NCBI GenBank assembly: GCA_024636595.1
Contig: JAGXGT010000142.1
Coordinates: 1 to 42,164 of the forward strand
Direction: 5' to 3'
Length of the DNA stretch: 42,164 nucleotides
DNA from: Sphingomonadales bacterium
Lineage (GTDB): Bacteria > Pseudomonadota > Alphaproteobacteria > Sphingomonadales > Sphingomonadaceae
Shown: positions 14,776 through 23,232 of the stretch, in pieces
How the letters are laid out: each line of letters opens with the position of its first letter
Numbering within the stretch: position 1 is the stretch's first letter
Notes under the pieces: model-generated
Told to the model about the DNA's origin: nothing
Databases searched by the model: none
The model's input: only the letters and a program-made list of their open reading frames with translations
Position numbers and translations under genes: made by a program

Positions 14776-15273
14776 ATGGAAAAGGAATATGTGACAAACA
14801 TGATCGATATCCGAAAATTGATTGTCGAACCCGATAACTGGGATAAACGATTTATGGGCTTGGCTGATTTGATTTCAACGTGGAGTGAAGATCAAAGCAG
14901 AAAAGTTGGAGCTGTTATAGTAGGAAATGCGCACGAGATTCGTTCAACGGGATTTAATGGACTACCCAGAAAAATATCCGCCACGGATCAAAGACGTCAC
15001 TCGCGTGAAGAAGGAGAGAAATATCTCTGGTTCGAGCATGCAGAACGAAATGCGATATACAATGCTGCGCGCATGGGCGTACCAACGGACGGATGTACGA
15101 TTTACAGCAGTTTGTTCCCTTGCTCCGCCTGCGTAAGTGCCATTATTCAATGTGGTATAACAACTCTATGCACATTCGCTCCTCCGGATGACGATCAGCA
15201 ATTCGGAAGAAGTTTTGTTGTGGCTCTACAAATGGCAAAGGAATCCGGTCTGAAAATCAGAGTCTTCAGTTGA
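14776..15273 (+). CDS. Deoxycytidylate (dCMP) deaminase-like protein
   Basis: 165 residues; ATG 14776 is given, with GTG 14791 and ATG 14800 as alternatives near AAAGGA. The zinc-dependent deaminase signature is complete: HAE in 'FEHAERNAIYNAARMG' and 'PCSACVSAIIQCGI' for the two zinc cysteines, with 'GAVIVG' before. The insertion between strands matches dCMP deaminases (dCMP to dUMP) better than short cytidine deaminases. It is AT-rich like its partner upstream and unlike the restriction genes downstream. Related enzymes in defence islands deplete deoxycytidine nucleotides during phage infection; that role is inferred. Confidence 0.82.
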   Translation: MEKEYVTNMIDIRKLIVEPDNWDKRFMGLADLISTWSEDQSRKVGAVIVGNAHEIRSTGFNGLPRKISATDQRRHSREEGEKYLWFEHAERNAIYNAARMGVPTDGCTIYSSLFPCSACVSAIIQCGITTLCTFAPPDDDQQFGRSFVVALQMAKESGLKIRVFS

Positions 15274-15394
15274 TAGTAGTATCGATTTTTTAATAGAAAC
15301 ATAACAAGAACAAACTTGCGCTCTGGGAATCTTTATGCCATCGCGTCATATACGCACCCGGATCGTTCAGCGGTGCGCTCCGGGAGAAAATTAC

Positions 15395-16633
15395 ATGCTT
15401 CAAGAAACCCAGTCCTTTGTCCACGATTTCGAAAAATCAGGAATGGATCTGGAAGAAGCAGAGCAGGAACTGGGATATTCTTCCCGCCAGATAAAGCGCT
15501 TTCTTGCTGGCAAAAATGAGCCGCCCAAACTGGTGGCGGACCGGGTACGTCAAATTGCCCGCAGCAAAACACCCGGAAAGAAAGGCAAGCCTGCATTCCG
15601 GTTCATCGACCTTTTCGCAGGTATCGGCGGATTCAGACTTGGCTTTGAAGCAATTGGCGGAAAATGTGTGTTCACCAGCGAGTGGGACCGTTTTTCGCAA
15701 AAAACATATTTGCGAAACTTCCCTGATGGGGATGATCATATTTTTGCTGGCGACATCAAGCCTTATGGCGATGATCCGGCACTGGTCCCGGAGCATGAGG
15801 TTCTGCTTGCAGGCTTTCCATGCCAGCCATTTTCACTTGCCGGAGTTTCCAAAAAGAACTCGCTTGGACGCAAGCACGGATTTGATGACGAGAAACAGGG
15901 GAACCTGTTTTTCTACCTCGCGAACATCATCAAACACCACAAACCGGCGGTTTTTTTGCTGGAAAATGTCAAGAATCTCAGGAGCCATGACAAGGGCCGG
16001 ACATTTGAAGTCATACGCAGAACACTGGAGGAGGAACTGGGATATACTATCAGCTTCGAAACCATCAGTTCAGCGCCATTTGTCCCGCAGAAACGCGAAC
16101 GCATTTTCATTGCCGGTTTCAGGAAGGATACAGGTTTCAGTTTTGACGGGTTTATGAAAACCCTTCCCGAGCGCAGCGAATGGCCAACACTGGATGCTAT
16201 CATGCAGTCACACAACGAGATCGATAGCAAATATACGCTGACGCCTAACCTCTGGAAATATCTGCAGGCCTACAGGAAGAAGCATGAGGCCGCCGGAAAC
16301 GGGTTCGGGTTTACGGTCCACGGTCCGGATGATGTCGCGCGCACCCTGTCTGCCAGATATCACAAGGATGGTTCCGAGATTCTTATTGAACAGAAGGGTA
16401 CTCGCCCGAGACGCCTGACCCCGACCGAATGTGCTCGGCTTATGGGATTTGAAAACGAAACCCGAAAATGGGAGATCCCGGTATCGGATACGCAGGCCTA
16501 TCGCCAGTTCGGGAACGCAGTCGTAGTGCCGGTCGTGGAGGCGATCGCCAGATATATGGAGCCATCAATCCTCAAAGCGGTGGCGCAAGATCAGAAATCC
16601 CGCAAGGCCAGAAGTCAGGCGGTCCTTGCCTGA
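15395..16633 (+). CDS. Dcm-like C5-cytosine DNA methyltransferase with N-terminal helix-turn-helix
   Basis: 412 residues from ATG 15395, preceded by GGGAG; an upstream ATG at 15335 lacks this. Residues ~5-50 ('LEEAEQELGYSSRQIKRFLAGK') look like a helix-turn-helix, as in M.EcoRII/M.SsoII-type enzymes that repress their own promoter. Then come the C5 motifs: I 'DLFAGIGG' from 72, IV 'PCQPFS' with catalytic C143, VI 'ENV', VIII 'QKRERIF', X 'YRQFGNAVVVPV'. Long stretches match E. coli Dcm closely, including 'AGVSKKNSLGR' and the target-recognition 'TLSARYHKDG', so the target is probably CCWGG or a CCNGG-like relative. It overlaps vsr by 8 bases and protects DNA from the convergent endonuclease. 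Confidence 0.93.
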   Translation: MLQETQSFVHDFEKSGMDLEEAEQELGYSSRQIKRFLAGKNEPPKLVADRVRQIARSKTPGKKGKPAFRFIDLFAGIGGFRLGFEAIGGKCVFTSEWDRFSQKTYLRNFPDGDDHIFAGDIKPYGDDPALVPEHEVLLAGFPCQPFSLAGVSKKNSLGRKHGFDDEKQGNLFFYLANIIKHHKPAVFLLENVKNLRSHDKGRTFEVIRRTLEEELGYTISFETISSAPFVPQKRERIFIAGFRKDTGFSFDGFMKTLPERSEWPTLDAIMQSHNEIDSKYTLTPNLWKYLQAYRKKHEAAGNGFGFTVHGPDDVARTLSARYHKDGSEILIEQKGTRPRRLTPTECARLMGFENETRKWEIPVSDTQAYRQFGNAVVVPVVEAIARYMEPSILKAVAQDQKSRKARSQAVLA

Positions 16634-17105
16634 TATTGTAAGCCCCGCAGTTCGAAGCCGCATGATGGCCGGAATCGGCGCAAAGAACACGAAACCGGAA
16701 CTTCTGATACGCAGCGGTCTTTTCAAACTCGGCTACCGATATCGCCTTCACGGCAAAAGCCTGCCCGGAAAACCGGATCTGGTTTTTGCATTCCGCAAGG
16801 CAGTGATATTCGTCAACGGATGCTTCTGGCACGGCCATGATTGCCATCTGTTCAAATGGCCCAAAAGCCGCGAACAATTCTGGCATGACAAGATCGCAAA
16901 CAATATCAGGCGTGATGGAAAAGTCCGCACAGAGCTTGCTGAGGCGGGTTGGCGCATTTGTGATGTCTGGGAATGTCAGATAAAAGGGAAAGAAAGATTG
17001 CCCCTGGAAACTGTGCTCTCCCGTTGCTCTGAATTTCTCGACGGCAACGCGTTAAGATTGTCAGTGGGCGGTGACGAGACTGTGTGCATTTCCGAAGAAG
17101 AATAA
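16626..17105 (+). CDS. vsr: Vsr very-short-patch repair endonuclease
   Basis: 159 residues from a TTG start at 16626 that overlaps the methyltransferase stop. The family core is clear: 'MAGIGAKNTKPELLIRSGLF', then 'KPDLVFAFRKAVIFVNGCFWHGHDC' with D51 and H69 at the same positions as the catalytic Asp and His of E. coli Vsr, followed by 'WHDKIANNIRRD'. It nicks T:G mismatches that arise by deamination of 5-methylcytosine at the methylated site, so it limits C-to-T mutation caused by the partner enzyme. Its last 130 bases overlap the 3' end of the convergent endonuclease gene. Confidence 0.93.
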   Translation: MPDIVSPAVRSRMMAGIGAKNTKPELLIRSGLFKLGYRYRLHGKSLPGKPDLVFAFRKAVIFVNGCFWHGHDCHLFKWPKSREQFWHDKIANNIRRDGKVRTELAEAGWRICDVWECQIKGKERLPLETVLSRCSEFLDGNALRLSVGGDETVCISEEE

Positions 17106-18418
17106 AGAACGCGCATGGCCTCGGGCAAGTCACGTGCATTGATTCGCCACTGGGGCCTTACCTTTGCTTTTCCGTCTGAATATATCGTGTGAGCCGGGTC
17201 ATGAAACACCAGTCCGCTGTCGATTGCACGCAAAAGTTTCCAGACGTCCGTACCTGATCCTGTTACCCAGTCAGAGGCATAGCGATAGTCCTTCACGCCG
17301 CCACCGCCATCCCGGTTTTCAAATTTGAGATAGAGGGCGTTGGCATGCTTCGCGTTCCAGCAGTTAGCCATTTTTTCGACAGACCAGCCGGCCACTACCT
17401 CGCCTTTTCCCGGATCGAAAAGTTCAACGCCGATATCAGCGATGTCACCGAAACTGTCATTGACCCGGTCATAGCCAGCCACACGTAAAACAAAGCCCGT
17501 CTTTGCGTTTGATTTTCCGGAGCGATAGAGGCCGGTGAACCTCAGGGAACCATCGTCTTTTTGTCCGGGCAGGCCATATTGCTCCATAAATTCCCGGAAG
17601 GTATGAAGACCCTGATAGCCATAATCCGGGACCGGCGTCATCAAGCTGATCCTGCTCCCCGAGTAGCCCTTAATCTCGTAGCCATGCTTATCAGGCTTTT
17701 TATCACCGTTTGCCGCGACGCCGAGCAGGGCTTCCAGCGTGTATCCCCCGCCCTGTGATCCCTTGAACGGTTCAATTGTATCGCCTTTCTTGATCCGTGA
17801 ACTGTACCAGCCTCCTGAGACAATAGCCTCGATCTCCTGCCTGATGAGTTCAGCAGGGTCCTTACCCGCTTGTCCGTCAATCGAGAGAATATGTAGGACG
17901 CCTCGTCCCCCGGCGAGCGGCAGATCCGGAAAGTTCGCAACGAGCGGGTCATTCTGCTCCGTGAGAACCAGGCCCACAACCTTGCCATCCCTGGCGGTTC
18001 CCATGACCAGAATACGCCTGCCATATTCTGCCTGATGATCCCGGCGAAGTGCATCGGGAGGTTCATCGCAGCCGTTCAGAAAACCTGACATTCGCACTTC
18101 AGGGTACTGGAAATAGTCGATGATCGTCGTACCGGGAGCATCATGGCGATTGCCATTCGAGCTTAGCCAGGCAAAATCGAGCCGAGCCTCCAGTTTGGGC
18201 TTTCCGGTTTTTGATCTTCGCTTTGTCGTGCTTTCAGAAGGCGAACGGGCATGTATGGTAGCGGGAAAGATATTGGTGACACCATCCAGCCCGCCGCCCA
18301 GATATATCTGGTTTTTCTCGTTGTCCTGCCTTTCGGACAGATGCTTTACCCAGGCCGTGCGAACGCCCTGCCCTTCCAGGAGCACCTTGAGCTGTTCGAT
18401 TGTTATAATTCCTGACAT
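16976..18418 (-). CDS. MvaI/BcnI-family type II restriction endonuclease with N-terminal extension
   Basis: 480 residues. The catalytic part (~225-440) matches MvaI/BcnI: 'GYTLEALLGV' and 'DKHGYEIKGYSG', giving D243, E248 and K250 with the MvaI spacing D-x4-E-x-K. Downstream are 'MTPVPDYGYQGL' and 'FREFMEQYGLPGQKDDGSLRFTG'. MvaI cuts CCWGG and BcnI CCSGG as monomers, agreeing with the Dcm-like partner. MvaI and BcnI are ~240 residues long, so the first ~215 residues here are an extra domain ('TTIIDYFQYPEVRMSGF', 'ILVMGTARDGKVVGLVL') that may bind DNA or an effector site. The final 43 codons run antisense over vsr. The gene converges on the methyltransferase/vsr pair. Confidence 0.88.
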   Translation of the reverse strand: MSGIITIEQLKVLLEGQGVRTAWVKHLSERQDNEKNQIYLGGGLDGVTNIFPATIHARSPSESTTKRRSKTGKPKLEARLDFAWLSSNGNRHDAPGTTIIDYFQYPEVRMSGFLNGCDEPPDALRRDHQAEYGRRILVMGTARDGKVVGLVLTEQNDPLVANFPDLPLAGGRGVLHILSIDGQAGKDPAELIRQEIEAIVSGGWYSSRIKKGDTIEPFKGSQGGGYTLEALLGVAANGDKKPDKHGYEIKGYSGSRISLMTPVPDYGYQGLHTFREFMEQYGLPGQKDDGSLRFTGLYRSGKSNAKTGFVLRVAGYDRVNDSFGDIADIGVELFDPGKGEVVAGWSVEKMANCWNAKHANALYLKFENRDGGGGVKDYRYASDWVTGSGTDVWKLLRAIDSGLVFHDPAHTIYSDGKAKVRPQWRINARDLPEAMRVLYSSSEMHTVSSPPTDNLNALPSRNSEQRESTVSRGNLSFPFI

Positions 18419-18492
18419 CGGGTTGGAGGCTATCGGGAAACCGGTCCGCTGGAAAGCGGGAGTTTGAAAACAGGGTCAAGGTCAGCAGAACT

Positions 18493-18729
18493 TCACATTC
18501 GTATTGCGGGGATCAAAAACTCCAAATCAGCGAACCGGGCAGTCCTGAAGGCCTTCCAAGTGTCTGGTCGCTTTGCCACTTCTGAAAACTGACGTCCAGG
18601 TGCGATCCTGTCAAAAGTAGTGTTAACAACGCCAGCACATTCCCAAAGCATTTTGCGGAAGTTCTCGGAGATATCCTGATTCTGCCAAATGAGATCGAAA
18701 TTGATCCTGCTCTCCATGCGCTCCGACAA
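18493..18729 (-). CDS. Short orphan open frame at the island/cluster junction
   Basis: 78 residues with no family I recognise ('INFDLIWQNQDISENFRKMLWECAG...FLIPAIRM'). No clear ribosome site or domain is seen. It lies between the endonuclease gene and the terminator of the receptor gene and may be a remnant of a gene cut by integration or a small independent protein. The remaining 18730-18862 stretch holds nothing I can support. Confidence 0.3.
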   Translation of the reverse strand: MSERMESRINFDLIWQNQDISENFRKMLWECAGVVNTTFDRIAPGRQFSEVAKRPDTWKAFRTARFADLEFLIPAIRM

Positions 18730-18862
18730 TATTGAAACGGTGTAGGTGGCAATATTTATCCAGTCTTGTCGAAACTGTCGCCGCTGTAGCGCGAGCGCTC
18801 CGGTAAAGTACCTGTCCTATAGCGTATCCTTCCGTTGTTTTTGGGATAATACACCATCGGCT

Positions 18863-18910
18863 GAAAAAGAAGGCGGTGCTCGCTCGCTAATCGTGCAAGC
18901 CCCGCCTTCA
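18863..18910 (-). terminator. Intrinsic terminator of the TonB receptor gene
   Basis: On the - strand GAAGGCGG (18902-18909 region) pairs with CCGCCTTC (18869-18876) over 8 perfect base pairs and is followed directly by CTTTTTC (down to 18863). It starts ~13 bases after the receptor stop codon at 18923, the expected place for a Rho-independent terminator. The loop is long (25 bases). Confidence 0.7.
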
Positions 18911-18922
18911 GGAGAGACGCCT

Positions 18923-21277
18923 TTAGTAGCGGTAGCTGACGGAAATGCCGTAGGTCGCCGGCTGGCCCGCCAGACGCGAGACATAGTCGGTTAGGTGGGT
19001 CACATTGGTCCAATAATGTTCATTGGTAACGTTGCGACCCCAGAGTTGGGCGGTCCAATGCCCGTCGGCCGTCTCGATGCCTGCTCTCAGGTCAATGAGT
19101 GTGTAAGACGGCAGCACGAAGAGCGGGTCATCGCCGAACGCGGCCGGGCTGCTGCTGCGATAGGTGAGCGATCCGCCGACGAAGCCGCGAAGCCCGTCTG
19201 CGCCGATCGGGAATTCATACTCGGCATCGCTGACGACCTGCCATTTGGGTGTGTTCGGAAAGGATTCGCCGACATAGCTGGTCGCCACACCGAACGGATC
19301 GCGTGGAATGGCAGGGGCAACCGGATCAGTCAGCACTTCTGACGCGACATAGGTGATGCCGGTGCTGATGCGCAGCCCTTCGAAGGGCCGGGCGACCAGA
19401 TTAACCTCAAAACCATAGACTTCGGATTTAGGAATATTGACGAGCTGGGGCAGCGGGCCGAAAACCGGCGTCAGCACGATGCCTTTGAGCTGCTTGTCCT
19501 GATAATCATTGTAAAAGGCCGCCAGTTCAATGCTGAACATATTATCGATGGTCGATAGACGCGCGCCGGCTTCGTAGGCGAGAACCGATTCCTGGGTCAC
19601 CGGCGTGAACTGGCTCGCCAGGATCGCCGGGACCAGCGCGTAACTGCCGGATTTATAGCCGCGGGTGACATTGGCATAGATCATCGCATTGGCATTGAAG
19701 CGATAGTCGGCCCCCAGTCGCCAGGAGACATTGTCTTCATCGAGGCTGGAATAGGCGAGGCCAGGTTCAAAGGTCGTGTCATCAAGCGTCACGCAGCCAC
19801 CGGCCGGAATTGTCGTTGAGGTACCGGACAATATCGTTGCCAGGAAGCTGAAGGCGTCAGCCGCACTGACGCCCACCAGGCCTGTGCCAGCATCGGCGAT
19901 ACATCCGTTAAAGTCGCGATTCTGGGATGAGTAGCGAACCGATCCTTGCAAGGTCAGCTCATCGGTTAAATGGACATCAATCCCGCCAAAGACTGATGCC
20001 GTTTCGATGGACTGATTGGCTATCTGCGCGAGTGGCGAGAACAGAAATGGGCCGATCTGACTGTTCGTGCCTTGCGAGCTCGTCCGTGTAGACTCATTGG
20101 CAGTTTCATCCTGATAATTGCCGCCGATCATCCATTCGACGGGACCGGACTCACCGGCAATACGCAGCTCCTGCGAGAAGGATGTCAGCTTGGTGTCATG
20201 CTCGGAAACGCGGAATGCGTTAAACGCTGTGCCATCGACATCAATCGGGGAATCTCCGCGGAAATCGGAATAGGCGGTAATTGAGGTCAGCGTGACATTG
20301 TCTGCCAGTTCCCAATCGGCGCGCAGCGAAATCTGACGAAAATCGTCGCTTCTGGCAAAAGAATTGTTGGGATCCCAATCCGCTTCCCGCGGATTGTCGC
20401 CCGCTGCCGGGGCGGCGGTCATTGCATCGGCGATATATTGGGTGACTGGGGTAACGGCCACTGCCGGTGAGAATTGCACGAACTGGGCCGCTTGGTTTTC
20501 CGATCCGTCATGCCAGGCACTGAGGCTGAGCTGGAAAGTCAGCCGGTCGCTCGCCTGCCAATCGAGGAGCAGGCGTCCATTGATGAATTCCTTGGCGCCC
20601 AGCTGGTCGTTGGGCCGCGTTGCGCTATATTGCCAGCCGTCGGCGCGTTCCATCTGGACCGCCAGGCGCGCGGTCAGCGTGCTGGTTAACGGGCCGCTGA
20701 CGAAGCCAGACAGGTCGACCTCGTTGAACCGGCCAAAGCTAAAGTCGACTCCCGCGTCGAAATGGTCGGTCGGCCGTGCTGCAACAAAGTTGATCGCTCC
20801 GCCGGTTGAGTTCATTCCGAACAGCGTGCCCTGCGGGCCCTTCAGCACTTCAACCCGTTCGAGATCCATGATCGCGCCGCGCGCCATAACAGAATAGGGC
20901 AGAGCGACCTGATCGACATAGGCCGTCACGGTTGAGCCGGCGGTCACCGAATTGTCGTTATAACCGATGCCGCGGATCGAGAGGATGGGCGTGCCAAAAG
21001 CGCTTTGCTGGGCGCTGAAACCGGGCACGGCCTGACCGAGCTGCGAGGGTTCAGTGATTCCGGATCGCATAAGATCGTCGCCGGTGATGGCGGTGATCGA
21101 CATGGGCACGTCGGTCAGCCTTTCCGAACGCTTTTGCGCCGTTACAATAATGACGTCGTTGGGAACGGCGCCATCGTCGGCAGCAGGCTCTGATCCGGCT
21201 TGCGCATAAGCAGCCGTAAATGGCAAGAGACCAAGTGCTGTGCCGATCAGGCATGTCTTCAATATGTTCCTACGCAT
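18923..21277 (-). CDS. TonB-dependent outer-membrane receptor
   Basis: 784 residues. A signal peptide ('LIGTALGLLPFTAAYAQA', cut after ~25) and a TonB-box-like stretch 'DVIIVTAQKRSERLTDVP' are followed by a plug domain ('LGQAVPGFSAQQ', 'ILSIRGIGYND', 'VEVLKGPQGTLFGMNSTGG') and a beta-barrel ending in the aromatic 'YGISVSYRY'. The type 'TAQKR...LTDVPMSITAI' is common in sphingomonads and serves uptake of hydrophobic carbon sources rather than only iron. GGAG precedes the ATG and an intrinsic terminator follows the stop, so it may be transcribed alone. As the first member of the catabolic cluster it is the likely importer of the substrate, comparable with EdcT of estrogen degraders. Confidence 0.93.
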   Translation of the reverse strand: MRRNILKTCLIGTALGLLPFTAAYAQAGSEPAADDGAVPNDVIIVTAQKRSERLTDVPMSITAITGDDLMRSGITEPSQLGQAVPGFSAQQSAFGTPILSIRGIGYNDNSVTAGSTVTAYVDQVALPYSVMARGAIMDLERVEVLKGPQGTLFGMNSTGGAINFVAARPTDHFDAGVDFSFGRFNEVDLSGFVSGPLTSTLTARLAVQMERADGWQYSATRPNDQLGAKEFINGRLLLDWQASDRLTFQLSLSAWHDGSENQAAQFVQFSPAVAVTPVTQYIADAMTAAPAAGDNPREADWDPNNSFARSDDFRQISLRADWELADNVTLTSITAYSDFRGDSPIDVDGTAFNAFRVSEHDTKLTSFSQELRIAGESGPVEWMIGGNYQDETANESTRTSSQGTNSQIGPFLFSPLAQIANQSIETASVFGGIDVHLTDELTLQGSVRYSSQNRDFNGCIADAGTGLVGVSAADAFSFLATILSGTSTTIPAGGCVTLDDTTFEPGLAYSSLDEDNVSWRLGADYRFNANAMIYANVTRGYKSGSYALVPAILASQFTPVTQESVLAYEAGARLSTIDNMFSIELAAFYNDYQDKQLKGIVLTPVFGPLPQLVNIPKSEVYGFEVNLVARPFEGLRISTGITYVASEVLTDPVAPAIPRDPFGVATSYVGESFPNTPKWQVVSDAEYEFPIGADGLRGFVGGSLTYRSSSPAAFGDDPLFVLPSYTLIDLRAGIETADGHWTAQLWGRNVTNEHYWTNVTHLTDYVSRLAGQPATYGISVSYRY

Positions 21278-21656
21278 GTCTCAACTCTCCTACAGAAATT
21301 ATGGCGATTGTCTCGCGATTGATTTGATGAGGGCGGCTCCCGCCGCCGACTGATGACGGTCGGAACGCACCCGGGAAAATGCTGCCCGCGTCGGGCTGAG
21401 TGGCATGTACTGGAAAGGTGTCGCCCGTATGCGGCACTGCGTGCACTTTGATCATATCGACTATCTTCCCCTTCCCTGGCGAGCGGTCGATCTTTGGTGA
21501 TCAGAACCTGAAGCGCCATCATTCCGGGGGCATTGGAGCCCCTCTTTGTCAAGCTTGGATTAAGTGAGGCTGTACTCACATCCTACTCGTCTTGGTTCCA
21601 ATACCGTTATAACTATACTCGGATGGTGACGTTTGGGCCAATTCGGGCACCGGGTT
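21278..21656 (-). promoter_or_regulatory. Upstream region of the receptor gene
   Basis: A 379-base stretch without a supported gene. It holds the receptor ribosome site (GGAG, about 10 bases before the ATG on the - strand) and presumably its promoter. The part near 21600-21630 is AT-rich (GTTATAACTATAC) and a plausible promoter core, but I cannot fix -35/-10 boxes. Short frames here look like chance. Confidence 0.4.
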
Positions 21657-22433
21657 TCATGAAGTGAAGGCGTCCAACAACACATCCGAGCGAGCGGCCA
21701 CGGTCTCCCGCCATTCGGGATGGGTCGGCGCGTGGAGCCGCTTTGCGAGCATTGCATCAAGGATGATCCGCGCAGCAACTTCGGGTAAGATGATGCGGGA
21801 CAATTCGGACGGGAAGGCCGGTTGGGGGGCATCGGTGTCTGTCGGCTGAATGGCCGTCGCTATCCATCCCGGACAGGCAACTGTTACGCCGACTCCAGAC
21901 GACGCAAGTTCTGCAGCCAGCACTTCGGACAGACCCACCAGGGCAAATTTTGTCGCCACGTAAATCCCGAATCCTTCCAGCGGAACCAAGCCAGCCATAG
22001 AGGCGATATTGACAATATGACTGCCAGCGCGCGCCTTGATCATTGCAGGTGCAAATGCCGATATTCCATTCACAATGCCGAGTAGGTTAACACCTATACT
22101 TCGATTCCAGTCGTCTTCATTGGTCTCGATTAACGGCTTGTAAATTGCAATTCCGGCATTGTTGAATAGATAGTCACATCCACCAAAATGGTCGCGGCAG
22201 ATCTGTGCCAGCGCATAAACCGAATCCCGTCTGGCGACGTCGGTGTGCACCGCCAGCGCCGACCCGCCGCCAGCGCTGATACTCTCGGCAACATTGCGGG
22301 CGCGACCTAGGTCGATATCGGCGATCACAGCATGAAGGCCTGATGACGCGCAAAGTCTAGCCAGAGCCTCACCCAGCCCTGAGCCGCCTCCCGTGATAAC
22401 GGCGGTCTTGCCAGCCAAACTGTTCAAATCCAT
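21657..22433 (-). CDS. Short-chain dehydrogenase/reductase
   Basis: 258 residues from the ATG at 22433, 1 base after the crotonase stop; a longer frame upstream overlaps the crotonase and is not used. It is a classical SDR: cofactor loop TGGGSGLG near residue 12, 'ADIDLGRAR' suggesting NAD preference (Asp after the second strand), NNAG, catalytic Ser in 'NIASMAG' and Y-x-x-x-K in 'YVATKFAL', then 'CPGWIATAI'. It probably oxidises a hydroxy group of the substrate or of a CoA ester intermediate. It is the last gene of the leftward operon acyl-CoA ligase - crotonase - SDR. Confidence 0.88.
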   Translation of the reverse strand: MDLNSLAGKTAVITGGGSGLGEALARLCASSGLHAVIADIDLGRARNVAESISAGGGSALAVHTDVARRDSVYALAQICRDHFGGCDYLFNNAGIAIYKPLIETNEDDWNRSIGVNLLGIVNGISAFAPAMIKARAGSHIVNIASMAGLVPLEGFGIYVATKFALVGLSEVLAAELASSGVGVTVACPGWIATAIQPTDTDAPQPAFPSELSRIILPEVAARIILDAMLAKRLHAPTHPEWRETVAARSDVLLDAFTS

Positions 22434-22434
22434 T

Positions 22435-23232
22435 CTACCGGCCGACGAAAACAGGCTTGGTGCGGTTTTTGAATGCATCGACGGCGATCTTGTGATCTTC
22501 CATCAACATGGTCAGATTCTCATAGCCTGCAGCCCTGTCGATCACAGCATTAGCCGTCACTTTCAGACCGGCATTGATCGATGCCTTGGTCCATTTGATT
22601 GCCTGGGTCGCGCCCTTGGCCATCCGGTCTGCCATCGCTGCCACAACCTCGTCGATCTCGTCGCGGGGAACAGCTGCTGTGATCAGACCGATCTCGGCGG
22701 CTTCGGCACCAAAAATCGGGTCGCCAGTGAGCAGATATTTACGGGCCCGGGCATAGCCGATCAGCTGGGGCCAGATAACGGCGCCGCCGTCTCCCGCGAC
22801 AAGGGCTACCGAAACATGCGGGTCGGCGAAGCGCGAATCAGGCGTCGCATAGACAAAGTCACAAAATAGCGCGAGCGAACAGCCAAGACCCACCGCTGGG
22901 CCGACCACGCGAGCAATAATTGGCTTTTCGAGATCGAGTAACGAATTCTGGATGCGGCGATCATTTTCAATACTGGCCGAAGTCGCCAGAGCGTCGCCCT
23001 GGAGCGCCGTCAACCAGTCAATATCGCCACCTGCGCTGAACGAGTCGCCGGCACCGGTAAGGACGACGACCGAGACTTCAGGGTCGCGGTCGATATCATA
23101 GAAGATGCGAGAAAATTCATCGTGGAGCTGCGGATTGATGGCGTTCTTAACCTCAGGACGGTCGATGGTGAGATTGAGGATCGATCCTTTTTTTTGAATT
23201 TTGAGTGTCTCATAGGCTGCATAGTTCATCAT
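22435..23232 (-). CDS. Enoyl-CoA hydratase/isomerase (crotonase) family protein
   Basis: 265 residues. Start at 23232, where ATGATG overlaps the ligase stop (ATGA) and GGAG precedes. Crotonase features are 'LTIDRPEVKNAINPQL', the oxyanion-hole 'SFSAGGDIDWL', 'GPAVGLGCSLALFCDFVYA' and 'FADPHVSVALVAGDGG'. The late Glu pair typical of hydratases is not clearly placed, so it could be a hydratase, isomerase or C-C hydrolase. It works on CoA esters made by the neighbouring ligase. Confidence 0.9.
   Translation of the reverse strand: MMNYAAYETLKIQKKGSILNLTIDRPEVKNAINPQLHDEFSRIFYDIDRDPEVSVVVLTGAGDSFSAGGDIDWLTALQGDALATSASIENDRRIQNSLLDLEKPIIARVVGPAVGLGCSLALFCDFVYATPDSRFADPHVSVALVAGDGGAVIWPQLIGYARARKYLLTGDPIFGAEAAEIGLITAAVPRDEIDEVVAAMADRMAKGATQAIKWTKASINAGLKVTANAVIDRAAGYENLTMLMEDHKIAVDAFKNRTKPVFVGR

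Larger units (their letters stand above)
11332..18480. mobile_element. Probable integrated segment carrying recombinase and restriction-modification genes
   Basis: The segment has a decayed tRNA-Lys remnant at its left edge and next to it a large serine recombinase cassette. Cargo follows that differs clearly in composition: a strongly AT-rich stretch ~13980-15330 inside a GC-rich chromosome. The cargo is nucleotide-metabolism and restriction-modification genes. The right edge is placed after the endonuclease gene and before the catabolic cluster; I found no matching end repeat there, so both borders are approximate. Confidence 0.4.

Noticed and set aside
15335..15394. Upstream start of the methyltransferase
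   Set aside because: No ribosome site at 15335; GGGAG is correctly spaced for ATG 15395, and the first 20 residues look non-coding.
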